Below, piece after piece: positions 7,027-16,170 of a stretch of 64,000 nt of DNA. Numbering within the stretch: the stretch's first letter is position 1; every line of letters begins with the position of its first letter. The DNA is taken from assembly GCF_003353425.1 (NCBI RefSeq), contig NZ_QRAO01000001.1:1199984-1263983 (forward strand), in the 5' to 3' direction. The DNA is from Marinirhabdus gelatinilytica. GTDB lineage: Bacteria; Bacteroidota; Bacteroidia; Flavobacteriales; Flavobacteriaceae. A program made the translations under genes and the position numbers. The notes below the pieces were generated by a model that saw only the letters and a program-made list of their open reading frames with translations, was not told the origin of the DNA and made no database searches.

Positions 7027-7964
7027 TTCCCTCAAAAAACGACTTGGAAAATGCTGTAAATACGGTTTCGGGAGTGGTCCACAGAACTCCTGTCCTCACT
7101 TCTTCAACTTTAAATGAGATGGCAGGGGCGCAATTGTATTTTAAATGTGAGAACTTTCAGAAAATGGGCGCTTTTAAAATGCGGGGAGCAGTGAACGCTA
7201 TTCAAAATTTGAGCGATGCCCAAAAGAAGGCCGGTGTCGTAACCCATTCATCCGGGAATTTTGGGCAGGCAGTTGCTTTGGCAGCTAAAAACCTTGGGGT
7301 TACTGCCTATGTGGTGATGCCACAAAATGCACCTTCGGTAAAAAAAGAAGCCGTTAAGGGATACGGGGCACAAGTATTAGAGTGTGAAAGCACCTTAGGG
7401 GCACGAGAGGAAAACTCAGCAACAATACAGCAACAAACAGGAGCTACTTTTTTGCACCCTTCCAACAATCTGGATGTAATCTTGGGAAATGCGACCGCTA
7501 ACGTGGAACTACTCCAAAAACATCCCGACCTTGACCTTATCTTGACTCCTGTGGGTGGTGGCGGGCTGATTGCCGGTACTGCCTTGGCAGCAAAATACTT
7601 TGGTGAAAACTGTAAAGTGATAGGAGGGGAACCCTTTGCGGTAGACGATGCATATCGCTCTTTACGATCCGGGAAGATTGAAACAAATACATCCGCTAAA
7701 ACCGTGGCCGATGGTTTACGAACCCATCTTGGAGATATCAATTTTCCAATCATACAAGAATTGGTTTCATCAATCATTCGGGTGGAAGAAGATGAGATCA
7801 TCCATGCCATGAGACATATATGGCAGCGTATGAAGATAATTGTAGAGCCAAGTTCTGCAGTAGCTTTTGCGGCAGTTTTAAGGGAAAAGGAAAAATTTCA
7901 GAACAAAAAAATAGGGATCATCCTTTCAGGCGGGAATGTAGACTTGGAAAACCTTCCGTTTTAA
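7023..7964 (+). CDS. Serine racemase / threonine-serine dehydratase-like PLP enzyme
   Basis: A 313-residue fold-type II PLP enzyme without a regulatory ACT domain. The PLP lysine is in [10 protein letters not shown], the substrate loop is [10 protein letters not shown], and the phosphate-binding loop is [10 protein letters not shown]. The stretch [14 protein letters not shown] resembles the divalent-metal site of serine racemases (Glu and Asp ligands), so serine racemase or metal-activated serine/threonine dehydratase is more likely than biosynthetic IlvA. Its ATG overlaps the preceding stop (ATGA at 7023-7026), so translation is coupled, and the second methionine synthase gene follows 29 bp later. 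The place between the two halves of MetH is unusual; serine feeds one-carbon units to folate, so a link to this pathway is possible but not proven. Confidence 0.9.
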   Translation: MIPSKNDLENAVNTVSGVVHRTPVLTSSTLNEMAGAQLYFKCENFQKMGAFKMRGAVNAIQNLSDAQKKAGVVTHSSGNFGQAVALAAKNLGVTAYVVMPQNAPSVKKEAVKGYGAQVLECESTLGAREENSATIQQQTGATFLHPSNNLDVILGNATANVELLQKHPDLDLILTPVGGGGLIAGTALAAKYFGENCKVIGGEPFAVDDAYRSLRSGKIETNTSAKTVADGLRTHLGDINFPIIQELVSSIIRVEEDEIIHAMRHIWQRMKIIVEPSSAVAFAAVLREKEKFQNKKIGIILSGGNVDLENLPF

Positions 7965-7993
7965 GTATAAGAAAAAAAGTCGATGGGATTTTT

Positions 7994-10684
7994 ATGAAAA
8001 CACAAAAAAACAGATACTTGAAGCTGTCGGGATTGGAGCCGTTGATCATTACACCAGAAAGCAATTTCATAAATGTGGGTGAGCGTACCAATGTAGCGGG
8101 TTCCCGTAAGTTTTTACGACTGATAAACGAAGGGAAGTACGATGAGGCGCTGGATATTGCAAGGCATCAAGTAGAAGGTGGCGCACAGATTATCGACATC
8201 AACATGGACGATGGCTTGATAGACGGTAAGGCCGCTATGGTAAAATTCCTGAACCTCGTTATGGCAGAGCCAGATATTGCCCGTGTTCCTATCATGATAG
8301 ACAGTTCTAAATGGGAGATCATCGAAGCCGGGTTACAGGTAGTCCAGGGAAAATGTGTGGTTAATTCCATAAGCCTTAAGGAAGGTGAGGCTGCATTTAT
8401 CCACCAAGCTACCTTGGTTAAACGCTATGGTGCGGCTGTGATCATCATGGCATTCGATGAGGTGGGGCAGGCAGATACTTATGAGCGCAGGATCGAGATT
8501 GCAAAACGGTCCTACGATATTTTGGTGCAACAAGTAAATTTTGCTCCAGAGGACATTATTTTCGATCTTAATATTTTCCCCGTTGCCACTGGAATGGAGG
8601 AGCACCGTAAGAACGCTGTGCATTTTATTGAGGCTACACGATGGGTGCGTGCTAATCTCCCAAATTGTAGTGTAAGTGGGGGGGTGAGTAATGTTTCCTT
8701 CAGTTTTAGGGGGAACAATACGGTTCGGGAAGCGATGCACTCTGTCTTTTTATACTATGCCATCCAGGCTGGGATGAATATGGGTATCGTGAATCCAACG
8801 ATGCTGGAAGTGTATGATGATATCCCAAAAGATCTGCTCGAACACGTTGAGAACGTAATGCTGGATAGGAGGGACGATGCCACCGAGCGCCTATTGGAGT
8901 TTGCAGAAACAGTAAAAGGAACCAAAAAAGAAAAAATAGCAGACCTTTCTTGGCGCGAGGAGCCTTTGCAGGATAGGATAACCAGAGCTCTCGTAAAGGG
9001 CATTGACCAATTTATAATTGACGATATAGAGGAAGCCCGCCAAAGCGTCACAAAGCCCATTGAAGTGATCGAGGGTCACTTGATGATAGGAATGAACGTG
9101 GTGGGCGATCTGTTTGGTAGTGGCAAAATGTTTTTACCGCAAGTGGTAAAGAGTGCGCGGGTCATGAAAAAAGCGGTGGCATATCTGCTTCCTTTTATTG
9201 AAGAGGAAAAAGATGAAGTCACTAAAAAAAATGGTGTGATACTCATGGCTACGGTTAAGGGAGACGTTCACGACATAGGTAAAAACATTGTTTCCGTTGT
9301 CCTGGCCTGCAACAATTATGAGATTGTGGACTTGGGCGTAATGGTAGCACCAGAAAAAATAATCGCCGAGGCCAAGGCCCGTAACGTAGATGTAATAGGC
9401 TTGAGCGGTCTCATAACCCCATCGTTGGACGAAATGGTTTTTTTGGCAAAGGAAATGCAACGTCAGGATTTTGAAGTACCACTATTAATTGGAGGTGCCA
9501 CTACCAGCAAGGCACATACGGCCGTGAAGATAGACCCGCAGTACAAAAGCGCCGTGGTACACGTAAATGATGCATCGAGGGCTGTGACCGTGGTGGGTGA
9601 TCTGCTTCAGAAAGATAAAAAGGAAGGGTATATAAAAAATATAAAAGAAGAATATGCCAAGTTCCGCGAGGGGTTCTTGAACAGGCAAGAAGCAAAAACC
9701 TATATTGCAATAGATGATGCACGCGCCAATAAATTCAAAATAGATTGGAACAGTGCTGAAATTGTAAAACCTAAGGAGCTTGGGATTCAAGCCCTCCAAG
9801 ATTTCAACCTTTCAAAACTGAAGGATTTTATAGACTGGACACCCTTTTTTAGAAGTTGGGACCTGCATGGGCGCTATCCCAATATTTTAACCGATGAAAT
9901 TGTTGGAGAACAAGCCGTCGAGCTTTTTGAAGATGCCAAGAAAATGCTTGAAAAAATAATTTCAGAAAAACTACTGAAAGCAAAAGCTATCTTCGGTTTG
10001 TTTGAGGCAACTACCATTAAACATGATGATATTGAAGTTAAATTTTCCTCTTTACCTATGGGGGAGACCGAGAGGGCGATGTTCCGCACCCTCCGCCAAC
10101 AATCAAAAAAAGCAAAAGGCCGTCCCAATATTGCTTTAGCCGATTTTATCGCGCCCCAAGAAACAGGCAAGCGGGATTATATTGGCTGTTTTTGTGTGAC
10201 CACAGGTTTCGGTACCGAAACTTTGGCAAAACAATACGAAGCCCAGCATGACGATTACAATAGTATTATGGTAAAAGCACTGGCAGATCGTCTTGCGGAA
10301 GCCTTTGCCGAATACCTGCATAAGGAAGTCCGTACCAAGCATTGGGGCTACGCCAAAAACGAAAATCTGGACAATGAAGAACTTATAAAAGAAAGCTACA
10401 AGGGCATTCGTCCCGCCCCGGGCTATCCTGCCTGTCCGGACCACTTGGAAAAAAAGACCATCTGGGAATTGCTTCAGGTGGAAGAAGCCATTGGTGTTAC
10501 CCTAACCGATAGTTTGGCCATGTGGCCAGCAGCTTCGGTATCTGGGTACTATTTTGGCAATGAACAAGCAAGGTATTTCGGTTTAGGAAAAATAAAACAA
10601 GACCAAGTAGAGGATTATGCCAAACGCAAGAATATTTCAGTAGAAAAAGCAATAAAATGGTTGCAGCCCAATATTGCAGAATAA
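7994..10684 (+). CDS. metH: Methionine synthase, folate-, B12-binding and activation domains (split MetH, C-terminal part)
   Basis: An 896-residue protein holding the remaining MetH modules. The pterin-binding domain (about 1-290) starts with [16 protein letters not shown] and includes [12 protein letters not shown]. The B12-binding cap and Rossmann domain (about 320-560) contain [11 protein letters not shown], whose His near residue 425 is the lower ligand of cobalamin. The SAM-dependent reactivation domain fills the C-terminus and ends with [14 protein letters not shown]. Together with the 6013 product it transfers methyl from methyltetrahydrofolate to homocysteine. ATG at 7994 is chosen because upstream in-frame sequence is the shadow of the PLP enzyme gene. 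It lies 29 bp after that gene in the SAM-I operon. Confidence 0.96.
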   Translation: MKTQKNRYLKLSGLEPLIITPESNFINVGERTNVAGSRKFLRLINEGKYDEALDIARHQVEGGAQIIDINMDDGLIDGKAAMVKFLNLVMAEPDIARVPIMIDSSKWEIIEAGLQVVQGKCVVNSISLKEGEAAFIHQATLVKRYGAAVIIMAFDEVGQADTYERRIEIAKRSYDILVQQVNFAPEDIIFDLNIFPVATGMEEHRKNAVHFIEATRWVRANLPNCSVSGGVSNVSFSFRGNNTVREAMHSVFLYYAIQAGMNMGIVNPTMLEVYDDIPKDLLEHVENVMLDRRDDATERLLEFAETVKGTKKEKIADLSWREEPLQDRITRALVKGIDQFIIDDIEEARQSVTKPIEVIEGHLMIGMNVVGDLFGSGKMFLPQVVKSARVMKKAVAYLLPFIEEEKDEVTKKNGVILMATVKGDVHDIGKNIVSVVLACNNYEIVDLGVMVAPEKIIAEAKARNVDVIGLSGLITPSLDEMVFLAKEMQRQDFEVPLLIGGATTSKAHTAVKIDPQYKSAVVHVNDASRAVTVVGDLLQKDKKEGYIKNIKEEYAKFREGFLNRQEAKTYIAIDDARANKFKIDWNSAEIVKPKELGIQALQDFNLSKLKDFIDWTPFFRSWDLHGRYPNILTDEIVGEQAVELFEDAKKMLEKIISEKLLKAKAIFGLFEATTIKHDDIEVKFSSLPMGETERAMFRTLRQQSKKAKGRPNIALADFIAPQETGKRDYIGCFCVTTGFGTETLAKQYEAQHDDYNSIMVKALADRLAEAFAEYLHKEVRTKHWGYAKNENLDNEELIKESYKGIRPAPGYPACPDHLEKKTIWELLQVEEAIGVTLTDSLAMWPAASVSGYYFGNEQARYFGLGKIKQDQVEDYAKRKNISVEKAIKWLQPNIAE

Positions 10685-10813
10685 CTATGTGCTTCGATAC
10701 ATTTTTAATATTGCTATCGCAAATTAAAAACACCTGCCTGCAGGCTCAGCAACCGAAGAAAACATAGAATATGAATTAAAATTGAAATTGAGTTTTGTTG
10801 AAAATTATGTCAA

Positions 10814-10845
10814 TTAGAAAAGATTCCCGCCTACGGGTTTTCTAA
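10814..10845 (+). terminator. Terminator-like hairpin / repeat in the metH-metF gap
   Basis: TTAGAAAA (10814-10821) pairs with TTTTCTAA (10838-10845), with an inner stem CCCG/CGGG and a bulge GATT. The core GATTCCCGCCTACGGG resembles intergenic repeats common in flavobacteria. The T-run falls within the right arm rather than after it, so termination is uncertain; it may only weaken read-through into metF. The rest of this 225-bp gap (10685-10909) holds a CCTGCAGG palindrome and the GACAAGCTCAGGATAAAC repeat; no ORF is seen. Confidence 0.4.
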
Positions 10846-10869
10846 AATAAAAACACAAAACGCGCATAT

Positions 10870-10897
10870 TGAGCCCTTTGACAAGCTCAGGATAAAC
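10870..10897. repeat. Short intergenic repeat (GAGCCCTTTGACAAGCTCAGG)
   Basis: The segment around ACAAGCTCAGG, just before metF, reads in reverse complement CCTGAGCTTGT, which recurs at 35728-35738 between rpsJ and rplC. Sequences of the kind 'CTTCGACAAGCTCAGGATAAAC' are, as I recall, frequent in flavobacterial intergenic regions. Confidence 0.45.
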
Positions 10898-10909
10898 CAA
10901 GCCCAATAT

Positions 10910-11866
10910 ATGAAAGTAACAGAACACATAGAAAAAGCGAACGGAAAGACGATGTTCTCCTTTGAGATCCTGCCACCATTGAAGGGACAGAACATCAATT
11001 CTATTTTCGAGAATATAGATCCGTTAATGGAGTTTAACCCGCCATTTATCGATGTTACCTATCACCGTGAGGAATATGTGTACAAAGAATTGGGAAATGG
11101 CCTGCTTGAAAAAAAAGTAGTGCGCAAACGGCCGGGAACGGTTGGTATTTGTGCAGCTATCCAAAACCGATACAATGTAGATGCTATCCCCCATATCCTG
11201 TGTGGTGGTTTCAGCAAAGAGGATACTGAGAATTTCTTGATAGATCTTGGTTTCTTGGGGATTGATAATGTTATGGCACTTCGGGGCGATGCCGTGAAAA
11301 GTGAAACCTATTTCACCCCAGAAAAAGAGGGGCATGCGTATGCAAGTAAATTGGTCGAACAAATTTCTGCATTGAATAAGGGCATCTATCTAGACGAAGA
11401 GCTACAGAACAAGACCCCCACAGATTTCTGCATAGGCGTAGCGGGCTATCCTGAAAAACATATGGAGGCGCCTAGTCTGGACAGCGATATACACTTTGTA
11501 AAGAAGAAAATTGAAAAGGGGGCTTCATATATAGTGACCCAAATGTTTTTCGATAACTCAAAATATTTCAAATTTGTGGATAAGTGCCGTACTGCAGGTA
11601 TTAACGTACCCATTATTCCGGGTCTCAAACCTATAGCGACCAAAAAACAACTTAATTTGATTCCGCATAGGTTCAGCTTGGAACTTCCCGATGCACTCAT
11701 TATGGAAATAGTAAGGTGCAAGGACAATAAACAAGTACGACAGGTGGGTGTCGATTGGTGTGTGGCACAAAGCAAGGAATTGATTGCCGCAGGGGTTCCT
11801 TTTGTTCATTATTATTCCATGGGAAAGAGCGATAACATTAGGGCCATTGCCTCCCAAATATTTTAA
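10910..11866 (+). CDS. metF: 5,10-methylenetetrahydrofolate reductase
   Basis: MetF reduces methylene-THF to methyl-THF, the methyl donor for the split methionine synthase upstream. The 318-residue protein begins with the family signature MFSFEILPPLKG, then has DVTYHREEYV, and a flavin-barrel segment GVAGYPEKHME followed by GASYIVTQMFFDN and PIIPGLKPIA. Length and order of motifs match bacterial MetF. It follows the second metH gene after a 225-bp gap holding repeats, so it may be partly uncoupled from the riboswitch transcript. The next gene starts at the base after its stop, pointing to co-transcription. Confidence 0.97.
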   Translation: MKVTEHIEKANGKTMFSFEILPPLKGQNINSIFENIDPLMEFNPPFIDVTYHREEYVYKELGNGLLEKKVVRKRPGTVGICAAIQNRYNVDAIPHILCGGFSKEDTENFLIDLGFLGIDNVMALRGDAVKSETYFTPEKEGHAYASKLVEQISALNKGIYLDEELQNKTPTDFCIGVAGYPEKHMEAPSLDSDIHFVKKKIEKGASYIVTQMFFDNSKYFKFVDKCRTAGINVPIIPGLKPIATKKQLNLIPHRFSLELPDALIMEIVRCKDNKQVRQVGVDWCVAQSKELIAAGVPFVHYYSMGKSDNIRAIASQIF

Positions 11867-12982
11867 ATGGTTACATTTGCCCCCGTGGAAAAAAAAATTA
11901 TTTTTCTTGGTGTAATGTTGCTGTCTTTCCTTTTTCTGAAAGGACAGGAAAAAGGTGGCTCATCCTATTTTTTGGAAGCTAGCTACCACTATGGATCTTT
12001 GTTGGTAACCAACAAGAACATAGCACATTTGCAGCGTAACCAGCCGGAGGGGGTGTTGCTTTCCTTTAGCAAAAAGACGAATGGGGGAAAATATTGGCAA
12101 ACGGTGTACGGCTATCCAGATTGGGGGGTGTCCTTAGGGATCCAGGATTATAAAAGTGAAGTGCTGGACAAGAGCATTATAGCCTACGGGCATGTAAATT
12201 TTTATTTTTTCAACAGAAATCTTCAGTTTAAAGTGGCGCAAGGTATTGGGGTTACCACGGCACCTTTCAGTTATGAGGAAAACTTTAAGAACAATGCCTA
12301 CGGAAGCAGGGTGATTGCCTCCACTTTTCTAGGTTTGTATTACCAAAAAAAGAATTTGTACAAAGGTTTTGGACTGCAAGCGGGCGTATCTGTCATCCAC
12401 CATAGCAACGGAGCTTTAAAGGCTCCAAACTCTGGCACAAATGTACTGGCAGCATCTCTGGGACTAAACTATAATTTTGATACTGAAGAACCAGAGTACA
12501 AAACCCTCCCGCCACCAAGAACGTTTATCGAACCCATAAAATTGAATCTCTTTTTTAGGACGGGTATCAATGAGGGCGAGACCGTGGGCCTGGGACAGGA
12601 ACCGTTTTTGGTTCTTGGAGCCTTTGCTGATAAGAGATTGTCCTTTACCTCCAGTGTGCAATTGGGTACGGAGATTTTCTTTTCAAAATTTTTAAAGAAT
12701 GAAATTGAATACCAAGCAGTATCTTTTTTCGATCCAGAGGTTGCCGGAACCGATTATAAACGTGTGGCTGTGTTTGGGGGGTATGAGCTTCACATTTCGA
12801 AATTTTCGATACCTGTACAAATAGGCTATTATGTGTATAGACCCTTTGAGTACGAACTACCTTTTTATGAAAGGATTGGACTGAAATATTATGTAAAAAA
12901 TAACCTGTACGCCACATTTGCCATAAAGGCGCACGCTGTAAATGCAGAAGCAATAGAATTTGGTGCAGGAATACGATTGTAA
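11867..12982 (+). CDS. PagL-like outer-membrane acyloxyacyl hydrolase, copy 1
   Basis: A 371-residue predicted outer-membrane protein with a signal peptide ending near LFLKGQ. It matches the Bacteroidota acyloxyacyl hydrolase family, related to the lipid A 3-O-deacylase PagL. The likely catalytic His and Ser are in the motif VIHHSNGALKAPNSGTN, and the conserved FKNNAYGSR precedes it. The C-terminal half (after about residue 210) repeats an eight-strand-like pattern of alternating aromatic residues typical of a beta barrel. By my count the residue 12 after the Ser is Asn, where I recall Glu in Pseudomonas PagL. Start codon ATG 11867 touches the metF stop; a GTG at 11885 is an alternative. A paralogue lies at 13748. 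Confidence 0.8.
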   Translation: MVTFAPVEKKIIFLGVMLLSFLFLKGQEKGGSSYFLEASYHYGSLLVTNKNIAHLQRNQPEGVLLSFSKKTNGGKYWQTVYGYPDWGVSLGIQDYKSEVLDKSIIAYGHVNFYFFNRNLQFKVAQGIGVTTAPFSYEENFKNNAYGSRVIASTFLGLYYQKKNLYKGFGLQAGVSVIHHSNGALKAPNSGTNVLAASLGLNYNFDTEEPEYKTLPPPRTFIEPIKLNLFFRTGINEGETVGLGQEPFLVLGAFADKRLSFTSSVQLGTEIFFSKFLKNEIEYQAVSFFDPEVAGTDYKRVAVFGGYELHISKFSIPVQIGYYVYRPFEYELPFYERIGLKYYVKNNLYATFAIKAHAVNAEAIEFGAGIRL

Positions 12983-12983
12983 T

Positions 12984-13745
12984 ATGAACTATTTTCTGAA
13001 ATATAGATTGGGAGCGCTCTTGTTTTTGGGGTTGTTTTCCTGTAATAGTGAGGATGCCAATGATTGTCTTCAAACCCAGGGCGACTTGGTACAAAAGGTT
13101 TATGATGTTCCAAATTTCAGTAAAATACGTACAGAACATAATATGTCCTTGGTGGTAAAAGTAGGGAACACACAAGAAGTAATTGTAGAAACAGGAGAAA
13201 ACCTTTTTAACGATGTGCTGGTATACGTAGATGGAGATGTATTGGTGCTTAGGGACAACAATGGTTGTAACTTGGTAAGGGATTTTGGGATCACGAAGGC
13301 CATCGTAACAAGCCCCAATATTACAGAGATAAGAAATGGCAGCTCTTATGATGTAGTGGGAGAGGGCGTGCTCAATTATCCAGATCTAAGGCTTATAAGC
13401 AATACTACCGGAGGCTTCGAAGATATTAGGAAAAGTGGCGATTTTACAATGACGGTTGCAGCACAAAATCTCTTGGTCGAGGCCAATGGGTTTAGTGGTT
13501 TTTATATAGACGGCACCGCAGAAAATGCCACAGTTTCATTCGAGGATGAAGTTCCTCGGTTTGAAGGTGCAAATCTAAAAGTGAACCATTTACGTATCTT
13601 TCAGAGAAGTGCAAATGTGATGGTCGTGAATCCCCAGATGAGTATACGTGGAAGAATCGTAGGAGTTGGTGATGTAATCGCAGTTAACCGTCCCGAAATT
13701 ATTGAGGTTGAAGAATTGTATTCTGGCCGCCTTTTGTTTCAATAA
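12984..13745 (+). CDS. GIN-domain (DUF2807) lipoprotein, copy 1
   Basis: A 253-residue lipoprotein precursor with lipobox LFSC (mature Cys near residue 20). The body is a DUF2807/GIN domain, a right-handed beta-helix-like fold annotated in Pfam as a putative auto-transporter adhesin head; function is unknown. Signature pieces are YDVPNFSKIRTEHNMSL, EVIVETGENL and TSPNITEIRNGSSYD, and it ends with GVGDVIAVNRPEIIEVEEL. A Cys pair is shared with copy 2 (NDCLQ and NNGCNL). It starts 1 bp after the acyl hydrolase stop. I take ATG at 12984, since the in-frame ATG at 12960 falls inside the previous gene and would spoil the signal peptide. Confidence 0.85.
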   Translation: MNYFLKYRLGALLFLGLFSCNSEDANDCLQTQGDLVQKVYDVPNFSKIRTEHNMSLVVKVGNTQEVIVETGENLFNDVLVYVDGDVLVLRDNNGCNLVRDFGITKAIVTSPNITEIRNGSSYDVVGEGVLNYPDLRLISNTTGGFEDIRKSGDFTMTVAAQNLLVEANGFSGFYIDGTAENATVSFEDEVPRFEGANLKVNHLRIFQRSANVMVVNPQMSIRGRIVGVGDVIAVNRPEIIEVEELYSGRLLFQ

Positions 13746-13747
13746 AC

Positions 13748-14881
13748 ATGTATATTTGGCGTTTGTTTTTTGGTATGAAATTGTTCACGTTTATTGTTCT
13801 AGTAGGTGTTTGTCTCCAAGGCGCTATAGCACAGCAAAATGAACTTAAATTCCATGAGGTAAAAGCAGAATATTTCTATGGAACCATCATAGAGCACAAT
13901 CCGGATATTGCCCACCTTATTACCGGACACCCCACGGGACTTATCTTAAGTTATAACCGAAAACCTTATGGCTATAACGAGTGGGAAGGCCGGTATAACT
14001 ATCCAGATTGGGGTTTTACTTACATTTATCAGGACCTTGACAACCAATTCTTGGGAGAGAACCATTCCCTGTACGGGCATTTCAATTTTTATTTCTGGAA
14101 AAGACGTCTTTCCATTGGTGTAGGGCAGGGTATTGCGTATGCATCAAACCCTTACGACAAGGAGACCAATTTCGAAAATAACGCCTATGGAAGTAGATTT
14201 TTAAGCTCTACACTTCTCAAGTTCAATTTTGTTCAGGAGAATATCGTAGATGGTTTGGGGGTCAATCTCGGGATGGGCGTAATACATTACTCCAATGCAA
14301 ACTTTAAAGCTCCCAATAACAGTACCAATACCTTCTATTTAAGTGCGGGGGTAAGTTATCTCTTCAACCACATAAACTATCCCGAAGCATTGGTGCCTGT
14401 AGCTTGGGGTAGTGAATACTACGCAGAACGGTTCCATTTAAATTTTGTAGTTCGCTCTGGGGTGAACGAAGCAGATGTAAATGGTCTTGGGCAATATCCT
14501 TTTGTAACGCTTTCTGCTTTTGTGGACAAGCGTATCAACTACAAGAGTACTTTTCAGCTAGGGGCAGATCTGTTCATTTCGAGAATGATTGAAGAGCTCA
14601 TAAAGTATAGAAGAGTTGCCTTTCCTGGCGATAATCTAAAAGAAGGTCTCGACGCAAGAAGGATCGGGGTTTTTATAGGGCACGAGTTAAGGTTCAACAA
14701 AGTTGCTTTTGTCTCGCAAGTAGGATATTATACCTACTGGCCTTACGAATTTGAGAACCGAATCTATAACAGGCTGGGACTAAAACGATATATTACCGAA
14801 AACTTATTCGCATCGGTTACTGTAAAGGCCCACTATGCTAAGGCCGAAGCAGTGGAATTTAGTCTCGGGCTTAGATTATAA
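13748..14881 (+). CDS. PagL-like outer-membrane acyloxyacyl hydrolase, copy 2
   Basis: A 377-residue paralogue of the 11867 product. Shared landmarks are YNYPDWG, YGHFNFYFWKRRL, NNAYGSR and the catalytic-type motif VIHYSNANFKAPNNSTN; the C-terminal halves also align up to the final GLRL/GIRL. The signal peptide is MKLFTFIVLVGVCLQGAIAQ if translation begins at ATG 13775; ATG 13748, 2 bp after the previous stop, would add nine residues. Sequence divergence is large (roughly one third identical by eye), so the duplication is old. It probably acts on lipid A or another acylated glycolipid in the outer membrane; the Glu of PagL is again replaced by Asn by my count. Confidence 0.8.
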   Translation: MYIWRLFFGMKLFTFIVLVGVCLQGAIAQQNELKFHEVKAEYFYGTIIEHNPDIAHLITGHPTGLILSYNRKPYGYNEWEGRYNYPDWGFTYIYQDLDNQFLGENHSLYGHFNFYFWKRRLSIGVGQGIAYASNPYDKETNFENNAYGSRFLSSTLLKFNFVQENIVDGLGVNLGMGVIHYSNANFKAPNNSTNTFYLSAGVSYLFNHINYPEALVPVAWGSEYYAERFHLNFVVRSGVNEADVNGLGQYPFVTLSAFVDKRINYKSTFQLGADLFISRMIEELIKYRRVAFPGDNLKEGLDARRIGVFIGHELRFNKVAFVSQVGYYTYWPYEFENRIYNRLGLKRYITENLFASVTVKAHYAKAEAVEFSLGLRL

Positions 14882-14884
14882 ATT

Positions 14885-15637
14885 ATGGAAAAACTACTTT
14901 ACATAGCATTTTTACTACTGTTGCTTAGTTGCAATACAGATAACCTTGGAGATTGTTTCCAGAACGACAATGGAGATGTAGTGAGGCTGGAATATGATGT
15001 AGATGAATTTAAGAGAATTATTGTTTTTGACCGTGTGAAATTATACATTTCCCAGGGCCCACAAAAAGTAGTTGTTGAATCTCCCGAAAACTTATTGAAC
15101 GAAGTAAAAGTTGTAGTAGAAGATAGTATTCTGAAACTGAAGGACAACAACAGTTGTAATCTCTTCAGGGATTTTGAAACCACTAAGGTGTATGTCACTG
15201 CTCCAGAAATTGATGCAATACGAAACAGTTCTGGAAGTACCGTAGAGGATATAGGCACCATTGGTTTTGAGAGGCTAGAGCTAGTGTCCGAGGATAGGCT
15301 CTTGGAGGATGAGTTTCATATCGACGGTGATTTCGATCTGGACGAGCTGGATACCGAAGGAATTGTTATTAATGCCAATGGAGTTTCTACATTTAGGTTA
15401 AAAGGTAGAACCCGAGGGTTCCAAATAGGACTTTTCGATGGTGATGCCCGTGTCGAGGCAGCAGAGCTTGAAGCAAGAAACATAAATATATTCCACAGGA
15501 GTACCAATAAGATAATATGTTTCCCCACCGATACTATTAGAGGGTCCATTGTAGGAATAGGAGATGTAATTGCAAAAAACCGTCCCCCTTTTGTAGAGGT
15601 TGAAGAATTATTTAGGGGAAAGCTTATTTTTGAATAA
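14885..15637 (+). CDS. GIN-domain (DUF2807) lipoprotein, copy 2
   Basis: A 250-residue lipoprotein precursor with lipobox LLSC. It aligns along its length with the 12984 product: GDCFQNDNGDVV, YDVDEFKRI, VVVESPENLLNEV, NNSCNLFRDF, EIDAIRNSSGS and the ending GIGDVIAKNRPPFVEVEEL. The gene starts 3 bp after the acyl hydrolase copy 2 and ends the operon; the next gene is convergent 13 bp away. The repeated order hydrolase-GIN, hydrolase-GIN says the two products work together, perhaps as enzyme and surface-anchored partner. Confidence 0.85.
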   Translation: MEKLLYIAFLLLLLSCNTDNLGDCFQNDNGDVVRLEYDVDEFKRIIVFDRVKLYISQGPQKVVVESPENLLNEVKVVVEDSILKLKDNNSCNLFRDFETTKVYVTAPEIDAIRNSSGSTVEDIGTIGFERLELVSEDRLLEDEFHIDGDFDLDELDTEGIVINANGVSTFRLKGRTRGFQIGLFDGDARVEAAELEARNINIFHRSTNKIICFPTDTIRGSIVGIGDVIAKNRPPFVEVEELFRGKLIFE

Positions 15638-15650
15638 CTTTCTACAATAC

Positions 15651-16094
15651 TTAAGCATTGAACTGTCGTAAGTGATGATCCAGATGCTTATACTGCATCT
15701 TTCCCCACTGTTCCTTCGTGAATTTTCCGAAAGACGGATGGTCTGGCCAAGAATCTTGGTTTCGTTTTTTGTCAAATTCATTTAATAGGGACTGCAGTTT
15801 CTCTTTTTCCCCATTAAAATCACGTGGCTCCTTTTCCTTGAACTGGGGCATAGTGGGCAGGTTTTTTTTCCAAGGTTTGTCGCTGTACATCGCTTTTTTA
15901 AAAAACACCTTCGCAAACCAATTTGGCTTCAGGTTATAATCCCTTTTCTCCATGAGTACATTTAAAGGCAATTGGCAGTGGTGCAACATTTGGGCGTGGG
16001 ACATTTTGCCCCATTGTTTTTCGTTATCCTGAGTTAGAGCGTTGAGCCTGCTTTTTATCTCTTCAAAAGCATTGTTTTCAAAAAGTGATTTCAT
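15651..16094 (-). CDS. DUF1569 (DinB-like) protein
   Basis: A 147-residue soluble protein of the DUF1569 family, which belongs to the DinB/YfiT four-helix fold. Signature parts are KMSHAQMLHHC near the N-terminus and HPSFGKFTKEQWGKMQYK then HLDHHLRQF at the end; the histidines are the kind of residues that hold a divalent metal in DinB-like proteins. Biochemical role unknown. It is convergent with the GIN lipoprotein gene and divergent from radC (about 75 bp between starts). Confidence 0.88.
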   Translation of the reverse strand: MKSLFENNAFEEIKSRLNALTQDNEKQWGKMSHAQMLHHCQLPLNVLMEKRDYNLKPNWFAKVFFKKAMYSDKPWKKNLPTMPQFKEKEPRDFNGEKEKLQSLLNEFDKKRNQDSWPDHPSFGKFTKEQWGKMQYKHLDHHLRQFNA

Positions 16095-16170
16095 GAGTTT
16101 GATATTGAAGATTTTAAATTTTGCCGAAGTTTAAATATACATCATTATATTTATCGAAACTATTATTCTG

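Noticed and set aside
7820-7993. N-terminal extension of the second metH gene to 7820
   Set aside because: The extra 58 residues are the shifted frame of the PLP enzyme gene; the family start is at 7994.
8333-8740. 135-residue minus-strand ORF in metH
   Set aside because: Antisense to the pterin-binding domain; no supporting signal.
12645-13175. 176-residue minus-strand ORF across the acyl hydrolase/GIN junction
   Set aside because: Antisense to two well-supported genes, composition His/Gln-rich as expected from a shadow frame.
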